A DNA stretch of 64,000 nt from G965220205 sp965220205 (GCA_965220205.1 OZ244812.1:2232001-2296000), one strand, 5' to 3'. Positions 7,819 to 16,895 are shown, counted from the first letter of the stretch. Numbers and translations are program-made. Notes: a model not told the origin generated them from the letters alone.

Positions 7819-8961
7819 TTAGTCGCCGTCGCCGTAGTCCCAACGGAACGCCGGGTCCGTGTAGACGGCGTCGGGCATCCGGCTGGTCAGGCCACGCTTC
7901 GCCAGCTCTTCGTTGAACTTCTCGCGAATCCAGGACTCCTCGTCCGGGTACTCGATCTGGCCGCGGGGCGCAACGCGCATCAGCGGATGGTCGGTGTGCC
8001 ACTTGAGGTACCGCGCCTCCTGCGTGCCGACGTTGAAGTGTTGGTGGTACCAACCGCTTGGCGGCGTGAACACGGTCGCCTCGTTCCAGGGCAGCACCAT
8101 CTTCTCTCCGCCCTCTTCCCACATGAGGGTGTAGCCCTCCCCCGACGGGATGATGATGACGAAGCCGGGGCCGTGGCGGTGGCCCTTCTTGTAGAGTCCC
8201 TCGTCGAACACCGACATGCTCGCCGCCATCCCGGAGCCCGGGAAGCGGATGCTGACGTTCGTGCCTCCCCCGCGTTCCCGGTCGGCGGAGAGCCGGTCCC
8301 AGGCGCTCATGTCCGGGAAGAAGTTCCCGACCCAGACGACGCCTCCGTGGCGCGCGGCGGGGACGGAGTCATCGGTAGTGGCGCCCCAGGCCTCGGCGCG
8401 GGCGTCGCTCGCGCCGCGACCGAGTACGGCCTTCGCTTGCGAGAAGGCGTCCTGCTGCCCGTAGAGGAGAGACTCGTCTTCGTAGTCGCCGTTGAAGAAG
8501 AAGGCCGGGTCGGGCATCACCGTCATGGCGAAGGCGAGGTAGTTGTAGTGGAACAGCCTGGCCGGCTGGTCGCCGCGGGTGTTGGTGAGCTGGTGATAGC
8601 AGTACCGGGGCAACTGGAACATGCTGTGCTTCTGCCACTCGAATGTCTTCTTCGGCCCGTTCCCCGACCAGACCGTGCAGAGGCCCTGGCCTTCCAGGAC
8701 GTAGACGACCTCGCCGAGCGCGAACTTGAGCGGCGGGAGAGTCTTGCCCGGCGGTATCTCCGTGACTCGGCTCTCGCTGAGCCCCTCCATGCCATCGAGC
8801 TGGAGAAAGGCGGCGTTGCACTGCCGTTCTTCCCACCAACCCAACTCCGCGGACCTCATGTCGGATACGATGTGCCCCCGGTAGATGGGCACTCCGACCG
8901 ACTCGATCCAGCGTGTGTAGGCGTCCTGGATCGGCCTTCGTGTAGCAGTTGCTTGCACCAT
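7819..8961 (-). CDS. bicupin protein (gentisate-dioxygenase-like architecture)
   Basis: The 380-residue protein contains two cupin barrels. The first (roughly residues 60-140) has FALGEVVYVLEGQG and RYCYHQLTN. The second (roughly 250-340) has the intact metal-binding pattern GHRHGPGF followed by GWYHQHFN. Bicupins of this size include gentisate dioxygenases, ureidoglycine aminohydrolases and other ring-cleaving or isomerising enzymes, and I cannot choose among them. The second barrel looks the more likely metal site. It is the last gene of the 13-gene - strand operon, 64 bp after the amidohydrolase. Confidence 0.8.
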   Translation of the reverse strand: MVQATATRRPIQDAYTRWIESVGVPIYRGHIVSDMRSAELGWWEERQCNAAFLQLDGMEGLSESRVTEIPPGKTLPPLKFALGEVVYVLEGQGLCTVWSGNGPKKTFEWQKHSMFQLPRYCYHQLTNTRGDQPARLFHYNYLAFAMTVMPDPAFFFNGDYEDESLLYGQQDAFSQAKAVLGRGASDARAEAWGATTDDSVPAARHGGVVWVGNFFPDMSAWDRLSADRERGGGTNVSIRFPGSGMAASMSVFDEGLYKKGHRHGPGFVIIIPSGEGYTLMWEEGGEKMVLPWNEATVFTPPSGWYHQHFNVGTQEARYLKWHTDHPLMRVAPRGQIEYPDEESWIREKFNEELAKRGLTSRMPDAVYTDPAFRWDYGDGD

Positions 8962-9025
8962 GAGTTTCCTCTCCTCCTCCCGGTCCTGACTCGCCGAGTT
9001 CCCGTTGCGCCGTCCCCTAAGAGCG

Positions 9026-10216
9026 CTAGCTCAAACGAGGGCAGAGGCGCAGCGCGTTCTCGCCGAGAATCTTGTACTTCACACCGCTGGCGATGTCCGT
9101 CCGCTCGTAGAAGTCGATCACGTCCACGGGCCACGGGAGGCTCGCGGGGTGCGGATAGTCGGTCGAGAAGAGCCACGGGTGGTCGCCCAACTCGTCGATG
9201 CAGAGCGGCACGTACTTCTCCGTCGCTTCGATGGCGTGGAACAACCGACCCTCGGCGAGGATGTCGGAGGGCTTGCGACGCAGGAACGGCACGAGTTGCG
9301 GCCGCGACGCAAAGCCGTCGTCGAGTTGCTCGATGAGCCACGGGACCCACCCGGCGCCCGTCTCGAAGATGCCGACTCGGAGCGTGGGGAACAGGTCGAA
9401 GATCCCGCCGCCGATGAGCGCGCTCATCGCGGTCATTCCTGCCCAGGGCTGATAGACAGCGCGGATGATGAACCCGGCGTTGTCCAGCTCGTAAGCGCCT
9501 GCCGTGTAGGGCGGGCGCAGGACCCCGCCGTGGACCATGACCGGCAGGTCCAGGTCCTGGGCGCGCTGAAAGATCGGGCGCAGGTCAGGGTTGTCCAACA
9601 GCCTCCCGTAGGCGGACGTCGGAGGCACCGCCACCCCGACTAGGTTATCGTCGCGCTCCGCCCAATATGCGAGGTCCTCGGCAGTGCCTTGCGGGTCGCG
9701 CATCGTGCCGATCATGAGCCACCGCACGCGCCCCTCGGTCTCGGAGCAGTAGTCGTTCATGTAGCGGCTGTGCGCCCGGTGGAGCGCCCGCTCGAACTGG
9801 ACGTCGCGCAGGGTGATGTAGCTGGGAGCGTGGCTGGGGAACACGACGCAGAGGTCGATTCCGGCCTTGTCCATGTCGGCGAGGCGAATGGAGGGGTCCC
9901 AATGCACGTCGCGCGGTATCTCCCAACCCGGGCCGGTCTCGGTCGGCGCGGACGCCCGGGACACGCCGTGGCGGTCGCCGAACGTGTCCTGCATGCCGAG
10001 CGGGCGGCTCTCGTCGGACGTCTCGATGATAGCGTGTGGGTTCATGAACAGCGCAGTTGTCTCGCCGCTCTCGCGCCGCTGCGCGACCGCCTGGGACAGG
10101 CGCTCGTACGCCTCCCGGTGCTCGGGGTCGATATTGTCGCGGTACCACCGGTCCGGGTCGACGTACTCGCGTACGTGCGTGTCCATATCGACGACTAAGT
10201 GACCTTCAAAAGCCAT
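9026..10216 (-). CDS. amidohydrolase_2 family protein (ACMSD-like TIM-barrel metal enzyme)
   Basis: The ATG at 10216 follows GGAGGAG and gives 396 residues starting MAFEGHLVVDMDTHV. The DMDTH segment is the family's first metal motif, VMVHGG carries the barrel His, and LFSTDYPH carries the late catalytic Asp. The amidohydrolase_2 group includes 2-amino-3-carboxymuconate-semialdehyde decarboxylase, gamma-resorcylate decarboxylase and related non-oxidative decarboxylases. Next to tandem RidA proteins and a Rieske oxygenase, a decarboxylase or hydrolase acting on a ring-cleavage product is a reasonable inference. It sits between two cupin genes in the operon. Confidence 0.85.
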   Translation of the reverse strand: MAFEGHLVVDMDTHVREYVDPDRWYRDNIDPEHREAYERLSQAVAQRRESGETTALFMNPHAIIETSDESRPLGMQDTFGDRHGVSRASAPTETGPGWEIPRDVHWDPSIRLADMDKAGIDLCVVFPSHAPSYITLRDVQFERALHRAHSRYMNDYCSETEGRVRWLMIGTMRDPQGTAEDLAYWAERDDNLVGVAVPPTSAYGRLLDNPDLRPIFQRAQDLDLPVMVHGGVLRPPYTAGAYELDNAGFIIRAVYQPWAGMTAMSALIGGGIFDLFPTLRVGIFETGAGWVPWLIEQLDDGFASRPQLVPFLRRKPSDILAEGRLFHAIEATEKYVPLCIDELGDHPWLFSTDYPHPASLPWPVDVIDFYERTDIASGVKYKILGENALRLCPRLS

Positions 10217-10290
10217 CGCCTCTCCTCCCGCCGCCGACTCGCTCGCCGGCATGCCGAAGCCGCCACACGCCGATCGCGCCTTCGGGCAGC

Positions 10291-10767
10291 CTACCTGCGC
10301 TCGGCGGGCGTAGCGTCGCGACCGCCGAGGCCGCTCTCCTCTTGCCACTCCTTGAGCGGCTCGTAGTTCACGCGCTCCGCCTCGATGCTGTTGTCCACCG
10401 ACGATACGCGCAGAATCTCGAGCTGCTCGTCGCTCGCCGACTCGAACCAGTACGGCACGCCCTTGGGGACGGTGATGCCCTGTCTCGGGCCGAGCTCGGC
10501 GACGATCTCCTCGGACTTGTTGGGGTCGTCGCTGACTCCGTAGAACCTCACGCGCCCCGCCACGACGACCCACGCCTCGTCGGCGTTGGTGTGGGAGTGC
10601 ATATTGGTCTCGCCGCCCGCGTTGATGATCTGCGCCGACACCGTCAGCGTCTCGGTGCGGGAGAGCCGCAGCGATTTCTTGGGGAAGTCGGTGCGTGAGT
10701 CCTGCTCGTAGCCGAACACGGTCATACGGTCCGGCGGGGCTTGCGCAACATCTCGGTTCGTGGTCAT
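10291..10767 (-). CDS. single-domain cupin protein
   Basis: This 158-residue protein has one cupin barrel with the first motif MHSHTNADEAWVVVAGRV (two His and a Glu placed as metal ligands) and the second around GITVPKGVPYWFE. The N-terminal 25 residues are polar and precede the barrel. Small cupins of this form can be dioxygenases, isomerases or ligand sensors; nothing visible decides. It lies 58 bp downstream of the alcohol dehydrogenase and 74 bp upstream of the amidohydrolase on the same strand. Confidence 0.8.
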   Translation of the reverse strand: MTTNRDVAQAPPDRMTVFGYEQDSRTDFPKKSLRLSRTETLTVSAQIINAGGETNMHSHTNADEAWVVVAGRVRFYGVSDDPNKSEEIVAELGPRQGITVPKGVPYWFESASDEQLEILRVSSVDNSIEAERVNYEPLKEWQEESGLGGRDATPAERR

Positions 10768-10825
10768 GACAGCCTCTCCCTCTCGCTCTCGGATTGCACC
10801 GTTGGACTTCCCGCTCTTTCGAAAC

Positions 10826-11923
10826 TCACGCCCAGGGGTTTACGCGGACGTGGATGGCGCCGGGCGCGCCCTCGCCGCCGACCGACTTGATGGCCATCGC
10901 AACATCGTTGAGGGTGAACTCGTGCGTCGAGAACCCACTGAAATCGACGTCGCCGGACGCGAGCATCTGGATGCCCCGCTCGACGGCCTCGTAGGAGTGG
11001 CCGTGAGCCCATTTGACGACGATGTCCTTGCGGTGCTGCGCGGTGGAGATCTGCTGGTTGCCGGCAGCAGCCAGCACGATCGTGCTGAACTTGCTCGCGG
11101 TGTCCATCGCCTCGTCCATGGTGCCTTTGCCGCCGCCGGTAACGTTCACGATGATGTCCGCCCCCTCGCCGCCGGTGATCTCCGCGACCCGCTCGCGGAG
11201 GTCCTCCTCCTCGACGTTGATCGTGAAGTCGGCGCCGAACCGCCTGGCGAGCTCCAATCGTTCGCGGTCTCTGCTCAGCCCGCTGATCATGATGCACGCC
11301 GCCCCCGCGGATTTCGACGCCAGCACAGAGGCCAAGCCCATCTGGCCCGGACCCTGAATGAGCACCGTCTTACCGGGGCTCGCGCCGCCGTACCGTTCGG
11401 CCCACTCCACGCCGTTCGCCAGCGCGAGGAAGAGGGGAGCCTCGTCGGCAGGCACGCGCTCGGGCATCCTGTGCAGCACCACCCGTGGGTCGAGGTAGAG
11501 GTACTGGCTGAAGCCGCCCCAGAGTCCGGGGGCGTCGCTCACCGGCAGGTGGCCGTAGCCGGAGCGCCTCGTGAAACCGTCCACCACGTATTCCGTCTGA
11601 TTGCAGAACCGGTGATGGCCCGTGCGGCACCACTTGCAGTACCCGCAGGGGATGTACTCCTCCAAGGCGACCCGGTCGCCCTCGCGGACGCCCCACCGCG
11701 CCGCCGCCTCCCTGCCTATCTTGTCGATATAGCCGACGTTCTCGTGGCCCATGATGCGTTGGCCGGCGCGCATCTGGAGCATCCCGTGGACGTCGCTCCC
11801 GCATATCCCGGCCTGCTCCATGCGGAGGAGGCCCGCGTCCGCGGCGATGCCCGGCATCTCGTAGTCCCGAACCTCGAACACGCCGGGCTCCGTGAGTGTG
11901 GCTGCGAGCACCTTGTCAGTCAT
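10826..11923 (-). CDS. zinc-dependent alcohol dehydrogenase (MDR family)
   Basis: Starting at ATG 11923 behind GGAGGG, the 365-residue protein shows the catalytic zinc site GICGSD (C41) and GHE (H60, E61), the structural zinc cysteines C93, C96, C99 and C107 in a CGYCKWC context, and the nucleotide-binding GPGQMG. This is the medium-chain dehydrogenase layout of threonine, sorbitol or aryl-alcohol dehydrogenases. In the operon it would oxidise an alcohol intermediate released by the upstream enzymes. An upstream in-frame start is possible but lacks a ribosome binding site. Confidence 0.9.
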   Translation of the reverse strand: MTDKVLAATLTEPGVFEVRDYEMPGIAADAGLLRMEQAGICGSDVHGMLQMRAGQRIMGHENVGYIDKIGREAAARWGVREGDRVALEEYIPCGYCKWCRTGHHRFCNQTEYVVDGFTRRSGYGHLPVSDAPGLWGGFSQYLYLDPRVVLHRMPERVPADEAPLFLALANGVEWAERYGGASPGKTVLIQGPGQMGLASVLASKSAGAACIMISGLSRDRERLELARRFGADFTINVEEEDLRERVAEITGGEGADIIVNVTGGGKGTMDEAMDTASKFSTIVLAAAGNQQISTAQHRKDIVVKWAHGHSYEAVERGIQMLASGDVDFSGFSTHEFTLNDVAMAIKSVGGEGAPGAIHVRVNPWA

Positions 11924-11964
11924 GGCGTGGTCCCTCCGCTCTCCGGCGTCCATCCTGCCGGCCG

Positions 11965-12714
11965 CTAGACGAGCCCGATGATTTCGATCCTAGGGAGGCC
12001 GTTCCCGCCCAAGTCGGCCTCGATCACGTGCTGCACGGGCGGCTCCGGACTCTCCCCGAGGCGTTGGCGCAGTTCACGCTCCACGCTTGCGTAGTATCGG
12101 ACGTCTCCGACAAAGGCCGTCACCTGCGTGAGGCTTCCGAAATCCGCGCCGGCCTGCCGCATGAGCGAGCCGACGTTGTCAAGGACGAGGGCAACCTGCT
12201 CGTCAGCGTCGTCCACGGGCCGCCCCGCGACGACCCGAGACGAGGTTATCAGGTTGCCGGTGAGCGCGCCCATGGACATGGGGTCCTGGTGCTCCACCCC
12301 GGGAATATCCAGCACGCGGCGACGCGCGCCGGCTAGCGCGATAAGCTGCGCGGTCACGAGGACGCCCGGCGGAAGCGCCGCCGGCACGTACTTGTGGGGC
12401 GGGCGGTCGGCGGGATTCGGGAACCACTCCGACCACACCGGGTTCAGGAGGCGGCGCTCCGATAAGCTGCTCAACGCAAACGTAACGCGCGCGACATGCT
12501 CCCGGCCCACCCCGGCGGCCTCGAGAAATGCGTCCATGTTCGCGAACGTCGCGCGGAGCTGCGCTTCGAGCCCGCCACTGGGGAGCGCTCCCGTGCACGG
12601 GTCCGCCGCCGAGATTGCCGGAGCCAGGACGAACGAGCCCAGCCGCACGCCGCTCGGGAGGGAGCTGTGCTCCTCGCACAGGTAAATCTCACGCAGCGTC
12701 TCGCCCACGCCCAA
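11965..12714 (-). CDS. tandem RidA (YjgF/YER057c) domain protein, paralogue 4
   Basis: Two RidA-like domains of about 120 residues each are fused in a 249-residue protein. The start is TTG at 12714, chosen because GGAGG lies seven bases upstream. Domain 1 keeps the PADRPPH arginine that aligns with the catalytic arginine of imine deaminases; domain 2 has SPEPPVQHV there, so the arginine is lost. The interdomain segment IPGVEHQDPMSMG is a variant of a linker motif shared with the neighbouring paralogues. The likely role is hydrolysing reactive enamine/imine or related intermediates, with domain 2 possibly structural. Confidence 0.82.
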   Translation of the reverse strand: MGVGETLREIYLCEEHSSLPSGVRLGSFVLAPAISAADPCTGALPSGGLEAQLRATFANMDAFLEAAGVGREHVARVTFALSSLSERRLLNPVWSEWFPNPADRPPHKYVPAALPPGVLVTAQLIALAGARRRVLDIPGVEHQDPMSMGALTGNLITSSRVVAGRPVDDADEQVALVLDNVGSLMRQAGADFGSLTQVTAFVGDVRYYASVERELRQRLGESPEPPVQHVIEADLGGNGLPRIEIIGLV

Positions 12715-12738
12715 ATCGCCGCCTCCGCGCCGCCGGCT

Positions 12739-13491
12739 TCAGATGAACGCGACCATTTCGATCGCGACCTCAAACCGGCCCGATATGAAGTTGACCAACT
12801 GATGCAGCTGGGGCCGCTCGGCCGGATCGGGGAAACGCTCCTCGAAGACGCGCCGCGCGACCGGGATGTAGCCGGCCTCTCTACCGAACATGGTCAGTTG
12901 CACGATGCTGGCGGGAGCGCCTCCCGCGAGGCCCGCCAGCGTCGCGAGATTGGCGAGGGTCTGGACCGTTTCCGCCTCGACGCCGCCCGCGACTACCTCG
13001 CCTGTCGCTGGGTCGTGACCGTGGCATCGCGAGGTGAAGAACCAGTTGCCTATCCGCACCGACGGGTCTCGCGCTCGGACGTTCGGGATGTCGATGCGCG
13101 TGCGTCGCTCGCCCGCCAGCGCGACTGCGTCCAGGCGAACGAGGCGGCCCGCTGGCAGATCGGCGGTGAGCGCCTTGAACGCGGGACGGTCCTGAGCGTC
13201 CGGGAAGAGCGCCTCCCACGGCTCGTAGGCGGGCTCGCGGTCCTCGGCGCTCGTCACGAACACGGTCGCCCTCGCCACGTTGTCCAGGCCGCACCCAGCT
13301 CGTCCAAGCAGGGCGTCGAGGCGATCGAGGGCGACGCTCATCTGACCACGAACGTCGCCGCCGGGGTCGCCGCTCACCGGGTCGACTCCCGCGACGGAGG
13401 CGTACACCGTGTCGTTGACTCGGATCCCGAGCGGGACTGTCGCCCGCCGGTCCGAAGGGTACACGTCGAAAACGCGCCGCAAATCGGTCAT
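12739..13491 (-). CDS. tandem RidA domain protein, paralogue 3
   Basis: This 250-residue protein carries two RidA-like domains. Its ATG at 13491 overlaps the TGA of the upstream Rieske gene by one base (TGATG), so the oxygenase and this protein are probably translationally coupled. Both domains keep an arginine at the expected site (DAQDRPAF and PAERPQLH). The linker is the most divergent of the group (IPNVRARDPSVRIGN). Coupling to the oxygenase points to handling of its product, since RidA enzymes remove unstable imine or enamine species. The exact reaction is not visible. Confidence 0.85.
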   Translation of the reverse strand: MTDLRRVFDVYPSDRRATVPLGIRVNDTVYASVAGVDPVSGDPGGDVRGQMSVALDRLDALLGRAGCGLDNVARATVFVTSAEDREPAYEPWEALFPDAQDRPAFKALTADLPAGRLVRLDAVALAGERRTRIDIPNVRARDPSVRIGNWFFTSRCHGHDPATGEVVAGGVEAETVQTLANLATLAGLAGGAPASIVQLTMFGREAGYIPVARRVFEERFPDPAERPQLHQLVNFISGRFEVAIEMVAFI

Positions 13492-14783
13492 CAGCGGTCC
13501 TTGGGGACGCCCCCGTACTCTAGCTCGAACAGATACGGAGCAAGGTCGTCGACCCATCGCTCCGCCGATGGGAGGACGGTCTCGTACGAGCGAACGCGGT
13601 ACACGTCTTCGCCGAGGCCGACGGGGTCGCCGCCGTCCTCCACAGTCCTGGCAGCCTGCGTCAGCAGCTTACGCGCCATGATGATGGCCCGGTCGGTCGT
13701 GCCGAGGTGCTCCTCGTTGCGCTCGCAGATGGGCCCCATCGTTTCCTGGATGGCCCGGTCCTGAGTGTTCTGGCCGAAGATGCCCGTGAAGTTGACCGTG
13801 CGCTGGGCCTCGCGGTCAATCATCCAACGGTTCTCACGGTTCTTGTGGGACCTGAACGTGACGGGGTCCACGTCCTCTCCGAACGAGTTTCCCGATCCCT
13901 TCTGGGCCATCTCATTCTCGGACAGAGGCTCTGAACCGTACGTCCAGGTGAGATTCCAGACCATGGTCGTCTCGTCGTCCATGGGGACCCAGATGTGACT
14001 GTTGACACGCGGGCGGTTCTCCGATTCTGCGTTGAACAGCAGCGGCCGGTATTGATGAAACGGCATGATGAGGTGGTAGGCGCGGACGTAGTCTGTGCCC
14101 TCGGCCATGCGCCGGATCCCCGCGTAGGTGAACCCGTAGTCCGTGGGCACGACTTCGACGTCCACGGCGTACGAGATCGAGCGGGCGCTCTCCATCGCGG
14201 AGTAGCCCGCCCCCTTGAGGTTCCGATGCAGGAAGCCGGTGTGCACGGTGTCGATGCCGCCTTCGAGACCCTGGAGCCAGTTGCACTCCTGGACTACCTT
14301 CATCACGCTCCGCTGGTTGGCGGGGACCGCGGTCCAGTCCAGCTTCGGAAGCGGGGGCGTCTTGTCGGGCGGTCCCATGTAGACCCAGACGACGCCGCCC
14401 AGTTCCGCGGTCTTGTACGCCTTGATGCGCACCTTGTCCTTGAAGTTGGATGTCGGGGGCTCTGACGGCATGTCGACGCAGGCGCCGCTCACGTCGAACT
14501 TCCACCCGTGGTACACGCACCGGAGGCCGTTCTCCTCGTTGCGGCCCCAGAACAGACCGGCGCGGCGGTGGGGACACTTGTTCTGCACAACGCCGATGCG
14601 GCCGCTCGTGTCCCGGAACGCGACCAGCGTCTCGCCGAGCAGCTTGAACTCGACGGGCGGGCAGTCCGGGCCGGGGAGCTCCCAATCGATGAGCGCCGGA
14701 AGCCAATAGCGCCGCATCAAGTCGCCCATTGGCGTTCCCCAGCTGGTGCGGGCGAGGTACTCGTTCTGCTCTGTGGTTAGCAT
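13491..14783 (-). CDS. Rieske non-haem iron oxygenase, alpha subunit (phthalate-dioxygenase-like)
   Basis: The 430-residue protein has the Rieske 2Fe-2S ligands C70-x-H72 (CPHR) and C89-x2-H92 (CVYHGW), and the mononuclear iron pair H181-x4-H186 in DTVHTGFLH. This is the single-component oxygenase layout related to phthalate 4,5-dioxygenase, which hydroxylates aromatic rings using electrons from a separate reductase. No reductase or ferredoxin gene lies in the window. A second Rieske protein at 25267-26559 has the same length and exactly the same ligand positions, so the two are close paralogues. It is flanked by tandem RidA genes on both sides. Confidence 0.92.
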   Translation of the reverse strand: MLTTEQNEYLARTSWGTPMGDLMRRYWLPALIDWELPGPDCPPVEFKLLGETLVAFRDTSGRIGVVQNKCPHRRAGLFWGRNEENGLRCVYHGWKFDVSGACVDMPSEPPTSNFKDKVRIKAYKTAELGGVVWVYMGPPDKTPPLPKLDWTAVPANQRSVMKVVQECNWLQGLEGGIDTVHTGFLHRNLKGAGYSAMESARSISYAVDVEVVPTDYGFTYAGIRRMAEGTDYVRAYHLIMPFHQYRPLLFNAESENRPRVNSHIWVPMDDETTMVWNLTWTYGSEPLSENEMAQKGSGNSFGEDVDPVTFRSHKNRENRWMIDREAQRTVNFTGIFGQNTQDRAIQETMGPICERNEEHLGTTDRAIIMARKLLTQAARTVEDGGDPVGLGEDVYRVRSYETVLPSAERWVDDLAPYLFELEYGGVPKDR

Positions 14784-14849
14784 TAGTGACTCCTTTCAGT
14801 CCGGTTGCCGCCTACGAGGCGACTGGGGCAGCCCTCACAGCGTGGTGCG

Positions 14850-15635
14850 TCAGAGAACGCCGATGACCTTCACCATGACCTTCAACGCTCCGTTGCCTCC
14901 GAGCGCGAGGACGGTGTCTTGACGGTTCGGCGGGTCGGCGAACCCGCCGAACGCATCTTCCCAACACTGGTCGACGAACTGCTTGAACGCGGGGTCGATC
15001 ATGAAGGTCTGCACGTTGATCGCGCTCCGCAGCGACCCGCCAGCCAACTCGAGCAAGGTCGCCATGTTCTGGAAGGCGCACCGCGCTTGCTCCTCGGGGT
15101 CGTCGCTGTTCACCTCTCCCGTCCGGGGGAGGATGCGCGACGAGAACACCATATTGCCGATCTTCACCCCCATGGGGATCGGATTGTGGTGGGCTATTCC
15201 GGGAATCTCGATCACCTCTCTCCTGGCCCCCGCCACAGCAATCACTTGCATCTGAAACAACATCGGCCCCGGCAGGTCGCTGTCCAACGCGACCTGGATG
15301 TAGGTCGGGCGGTCGGTGGGAGACGGGAACATCTCCGTCCACGACGGGTTGATGGCGTCGCGGTGCTCGTTGTCTCGCGAGTACAGCATCACGTGAGCGA
15401 TGTTGTCGACGGACGCGCCCGCCTGCTCGACCATTCCGCGCATGTTGCGGAAGGCCTGGGCCATCTGCGCCTCCGGGCCCTGCGGGAACACGCCGGTCCC
15501 GGGCTCCGACCCATCAATCCGCCCCGAGTAGATGACGTCGCCTATCCTCACGCCCAAGGGGACGTGCGGCCTCGTCGTCGGGCCGAAGATCTCAGAGTAC
15601 CGCTGTAGGCCGTTCACCACGTAGACATCTCCCAC
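14850..15635 (-). CDS. tandem RidA domain protein, paralogue 2
   Basis: Two RidA-like domains make a 261-residue protein. Arginines at the deaminase position are kept in both (PTDRPTY and PPNRQDT). The linker HHNPIPMGVKIGNMVFSSR is nearly the same as in paralogue 1, placing these two closest. The gene starts 10 bp after the GlcG/HbpS gene and ends 66 bp before the Rieske oxygenase. Within one polypeptide the domains could form a trimer of dimers mimicking the homotrimer of single-domain RidA; this is inference. Confidence 0.87.
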   Translation of the reverse strand: MGDVYVVNGLQRYSEIFGPTTRPHVPLGVRIGDVIYSGRIDGSEPGTGVFPQGPEAQMAQAFRNMRGMVEQAGASVDNIAHVMLYSRDNEHRDAINPSWTEMFPSPTDRPTYIQVALDSDLPGPMLFQMQVIAVAGARREVIEIPGIAHHNPIPMGVKIGNMVFSSRILPRTGEVNSDDPEEQARCAFQNMATLLELAGGSLRSAINVQTFMIDPAFKQFVDQCWEDAFGGFADPPNRQDTVLALGGNGALKVMVKVIGVL

Positions 15636-15645
15636 TTCATCGCCG

Positions 15646-16083
15646 TCACGACCATCCGCGGCGGTGCGTCAGTTCCAACCCGAGAGCGTTCAGCGCGAAA
15701 TCGGCGAGCTCCTCGTCCTGCGGCCCGCCTCCGGCCACGCCCACGCCGCCGACCACCTGACCGTTCGAGACGGCCGTCACGCCGCCCGCCAGCGTCGTGA
15801 TCAGCGGGTCGGCGCCCCAGTCGAGTTGCGACGTTGGCTTCTCTTGGAACCATTCGAACAGGCCGGCCGTGTCGCGCTCGAATACGGCGGCCGAGTAGGC
15901 CTTGCGTATCGCCGTGTGGATGTAGCGGACTGCGCGCTCGTCCATCCGCGCGGCGCCGATCAGACCGCCGGCCTTATCGACGACGGCCACCGCGACCGGC
16001 CTGTTCAACTCGCGCGCACGAGCGATCGTCGCGTTGATGGAGCGCAGCGCCTCTTCCAGTCCAAGCGTTTCCATCTGTAGCAT
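15646..16083 (-). CDS. GlcG/HbpS (DUF336) family protein, haem-binding type
   Basis: This is a 145-residue protein of the DUF336 fold, with the family core AVAVVDKAGGLIGAARMD, IRKAYSAAVF and the glycine-rich TLAGGVTAVSNGQVVGGVGV. Characterised relatives include HbpS (haem binding and degradation), GlcG of the glycolate locus and the C-terminal domain of PduO. The start may be the ATG at 16083 or a TTG six bases upstream that is better spaced from AGGAG. It is sandwiched between two tandem RidA genes, a pairing that recurs in this window. Confidence 0.85.
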   Translation of the reverse strand: MLQMETLGLEEALRSINATIARARELNRPVAVAVVDKAGGLIGAARMDERAVRYIHTAIRKAYSAAVFERDTAGLFEWFQEKPTSQLDWGADPLITTLAGGVTAVSNGQVVGGVGVAGGGPQDEELADFALNALGLELTHRRGWS

Positions 16084-16121
16084 CGGCAACGCTTTCTCCT
16101 GATAGCCGTGGCACGGGCAGG

Positions 16122-16886
16122 CTAGGCCCGGAGATCGGCTATGACCTTCACCATCACCATGTTGCGTCCCGGCAGCTTCGTGACGATGTCGTGCCGGTCT
16201 GGGCCGGACCCAGCCGGGAACATCTGCCGCCAAGCCGCGTCGGCGGCCGGTCGGTGAGCGGCGTCGCTGAGAAACACGGTCACCTGCGCCGCATCGTCGA
16301 GGGTCCCGCCGGCCAGCTCCAGCAGCCGCTTCATGTTACCCAACGTGGTCGTCGCCTGCTCGTCCGCGGTCTCGCCCTGAGCCCCGGAGTCGGGGTCCCG
16401 CGAGAGGATCCGAGAGGAGAAGACCAGACTGCCCACCCGCGCGCCCATCGGAATGGGGTTCCCATGACTCAGGCCCGGCATCTCGATTGCGGCGCGGATC
16501 TGCCCGGCCACGGCGACGGACTGGAGCTGGACGCGGAGTCCAGCGGGCAGCGGCGCCTCGAGGAAGATATAGGGAGGACGGCTCTCCGGGTCCGGGAACA
16601 GCTCGACCCAGGGCGGGTTGATGGCGCTCGTATCCGCCAGGTCCCTGAGCAGAATCGTGACGTGGCCGACGTTCTCCTGGCCCGCCCCAGCCCGCTTGAG
16701 GGCCGCCTGCAAGTTGGCGAAAGCGAGCGTCATCTCCTCATCGACACGGTCGGGGACGACGCCGGTCGCCATGTCCATGCCCCAGACTGCGCCCGAGTAG
16801 ACGAGGTCGCCGACGCGCACGCCCTGGCCCACGGGCACAACGGATGAACCCGGAAGCTCCGCGTATGTCCGATGCTGCGTCGCCAT
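16122..16886 (-). CDS. tandem RidA domain protein, paralogue 1
   Basis: The 254-residue protein begins MATQHRTYAELPGSS and holds two RidA-like domains. The expected arginine is present in both (PESRPPY and GPDRHDI). The linker reads HGNPIPMGARVGSLVFSSR, giving with paralogue 2 a motif H-x2-PIPMG-x3-G-x2-VFSSR that appears specific to this family. It starts 9 bp after the first GlcG gene of the operon. RidA proteins hydrolyse 2-aminoacrylate-type imines; some relatives deaminate 2-aminomuconate in aromatic pathways, which would suit the neighbourhood. Confidence 0.87.
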   Translation of the reverse strand: MATQHRTYAELPGSSVVPVGQGVRVGDLVYSGAVWGMDMATGVVPDRVDEEMTLAFANLQAALKRAGAGQENVGHVTILLRDLADTSAINPPWVELFPDPESRPPYIFLEAPLPAGLRVQLQSVAVAGQIRAAIEMPGLSHGNPIPMGARVGSLVFSSRILSRDPDSGAQGETADEQATTTLGNMKRLLELAGGTLDDAAQVTVFLSDAAHRPAADAAWRQMFPAGSGPDRHDIVTKLPGRNMVMVKVIADLRA

Positions 16887-16895
16887 GAAGCCTCG

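Noticed and set aside
14805..15608. Long + strand frames opposite the RidA, Rieske, leu and ilv genes
   Set aside because: High GC content leaves the antisense frames open; none shows a family motif or ribosome binding site.
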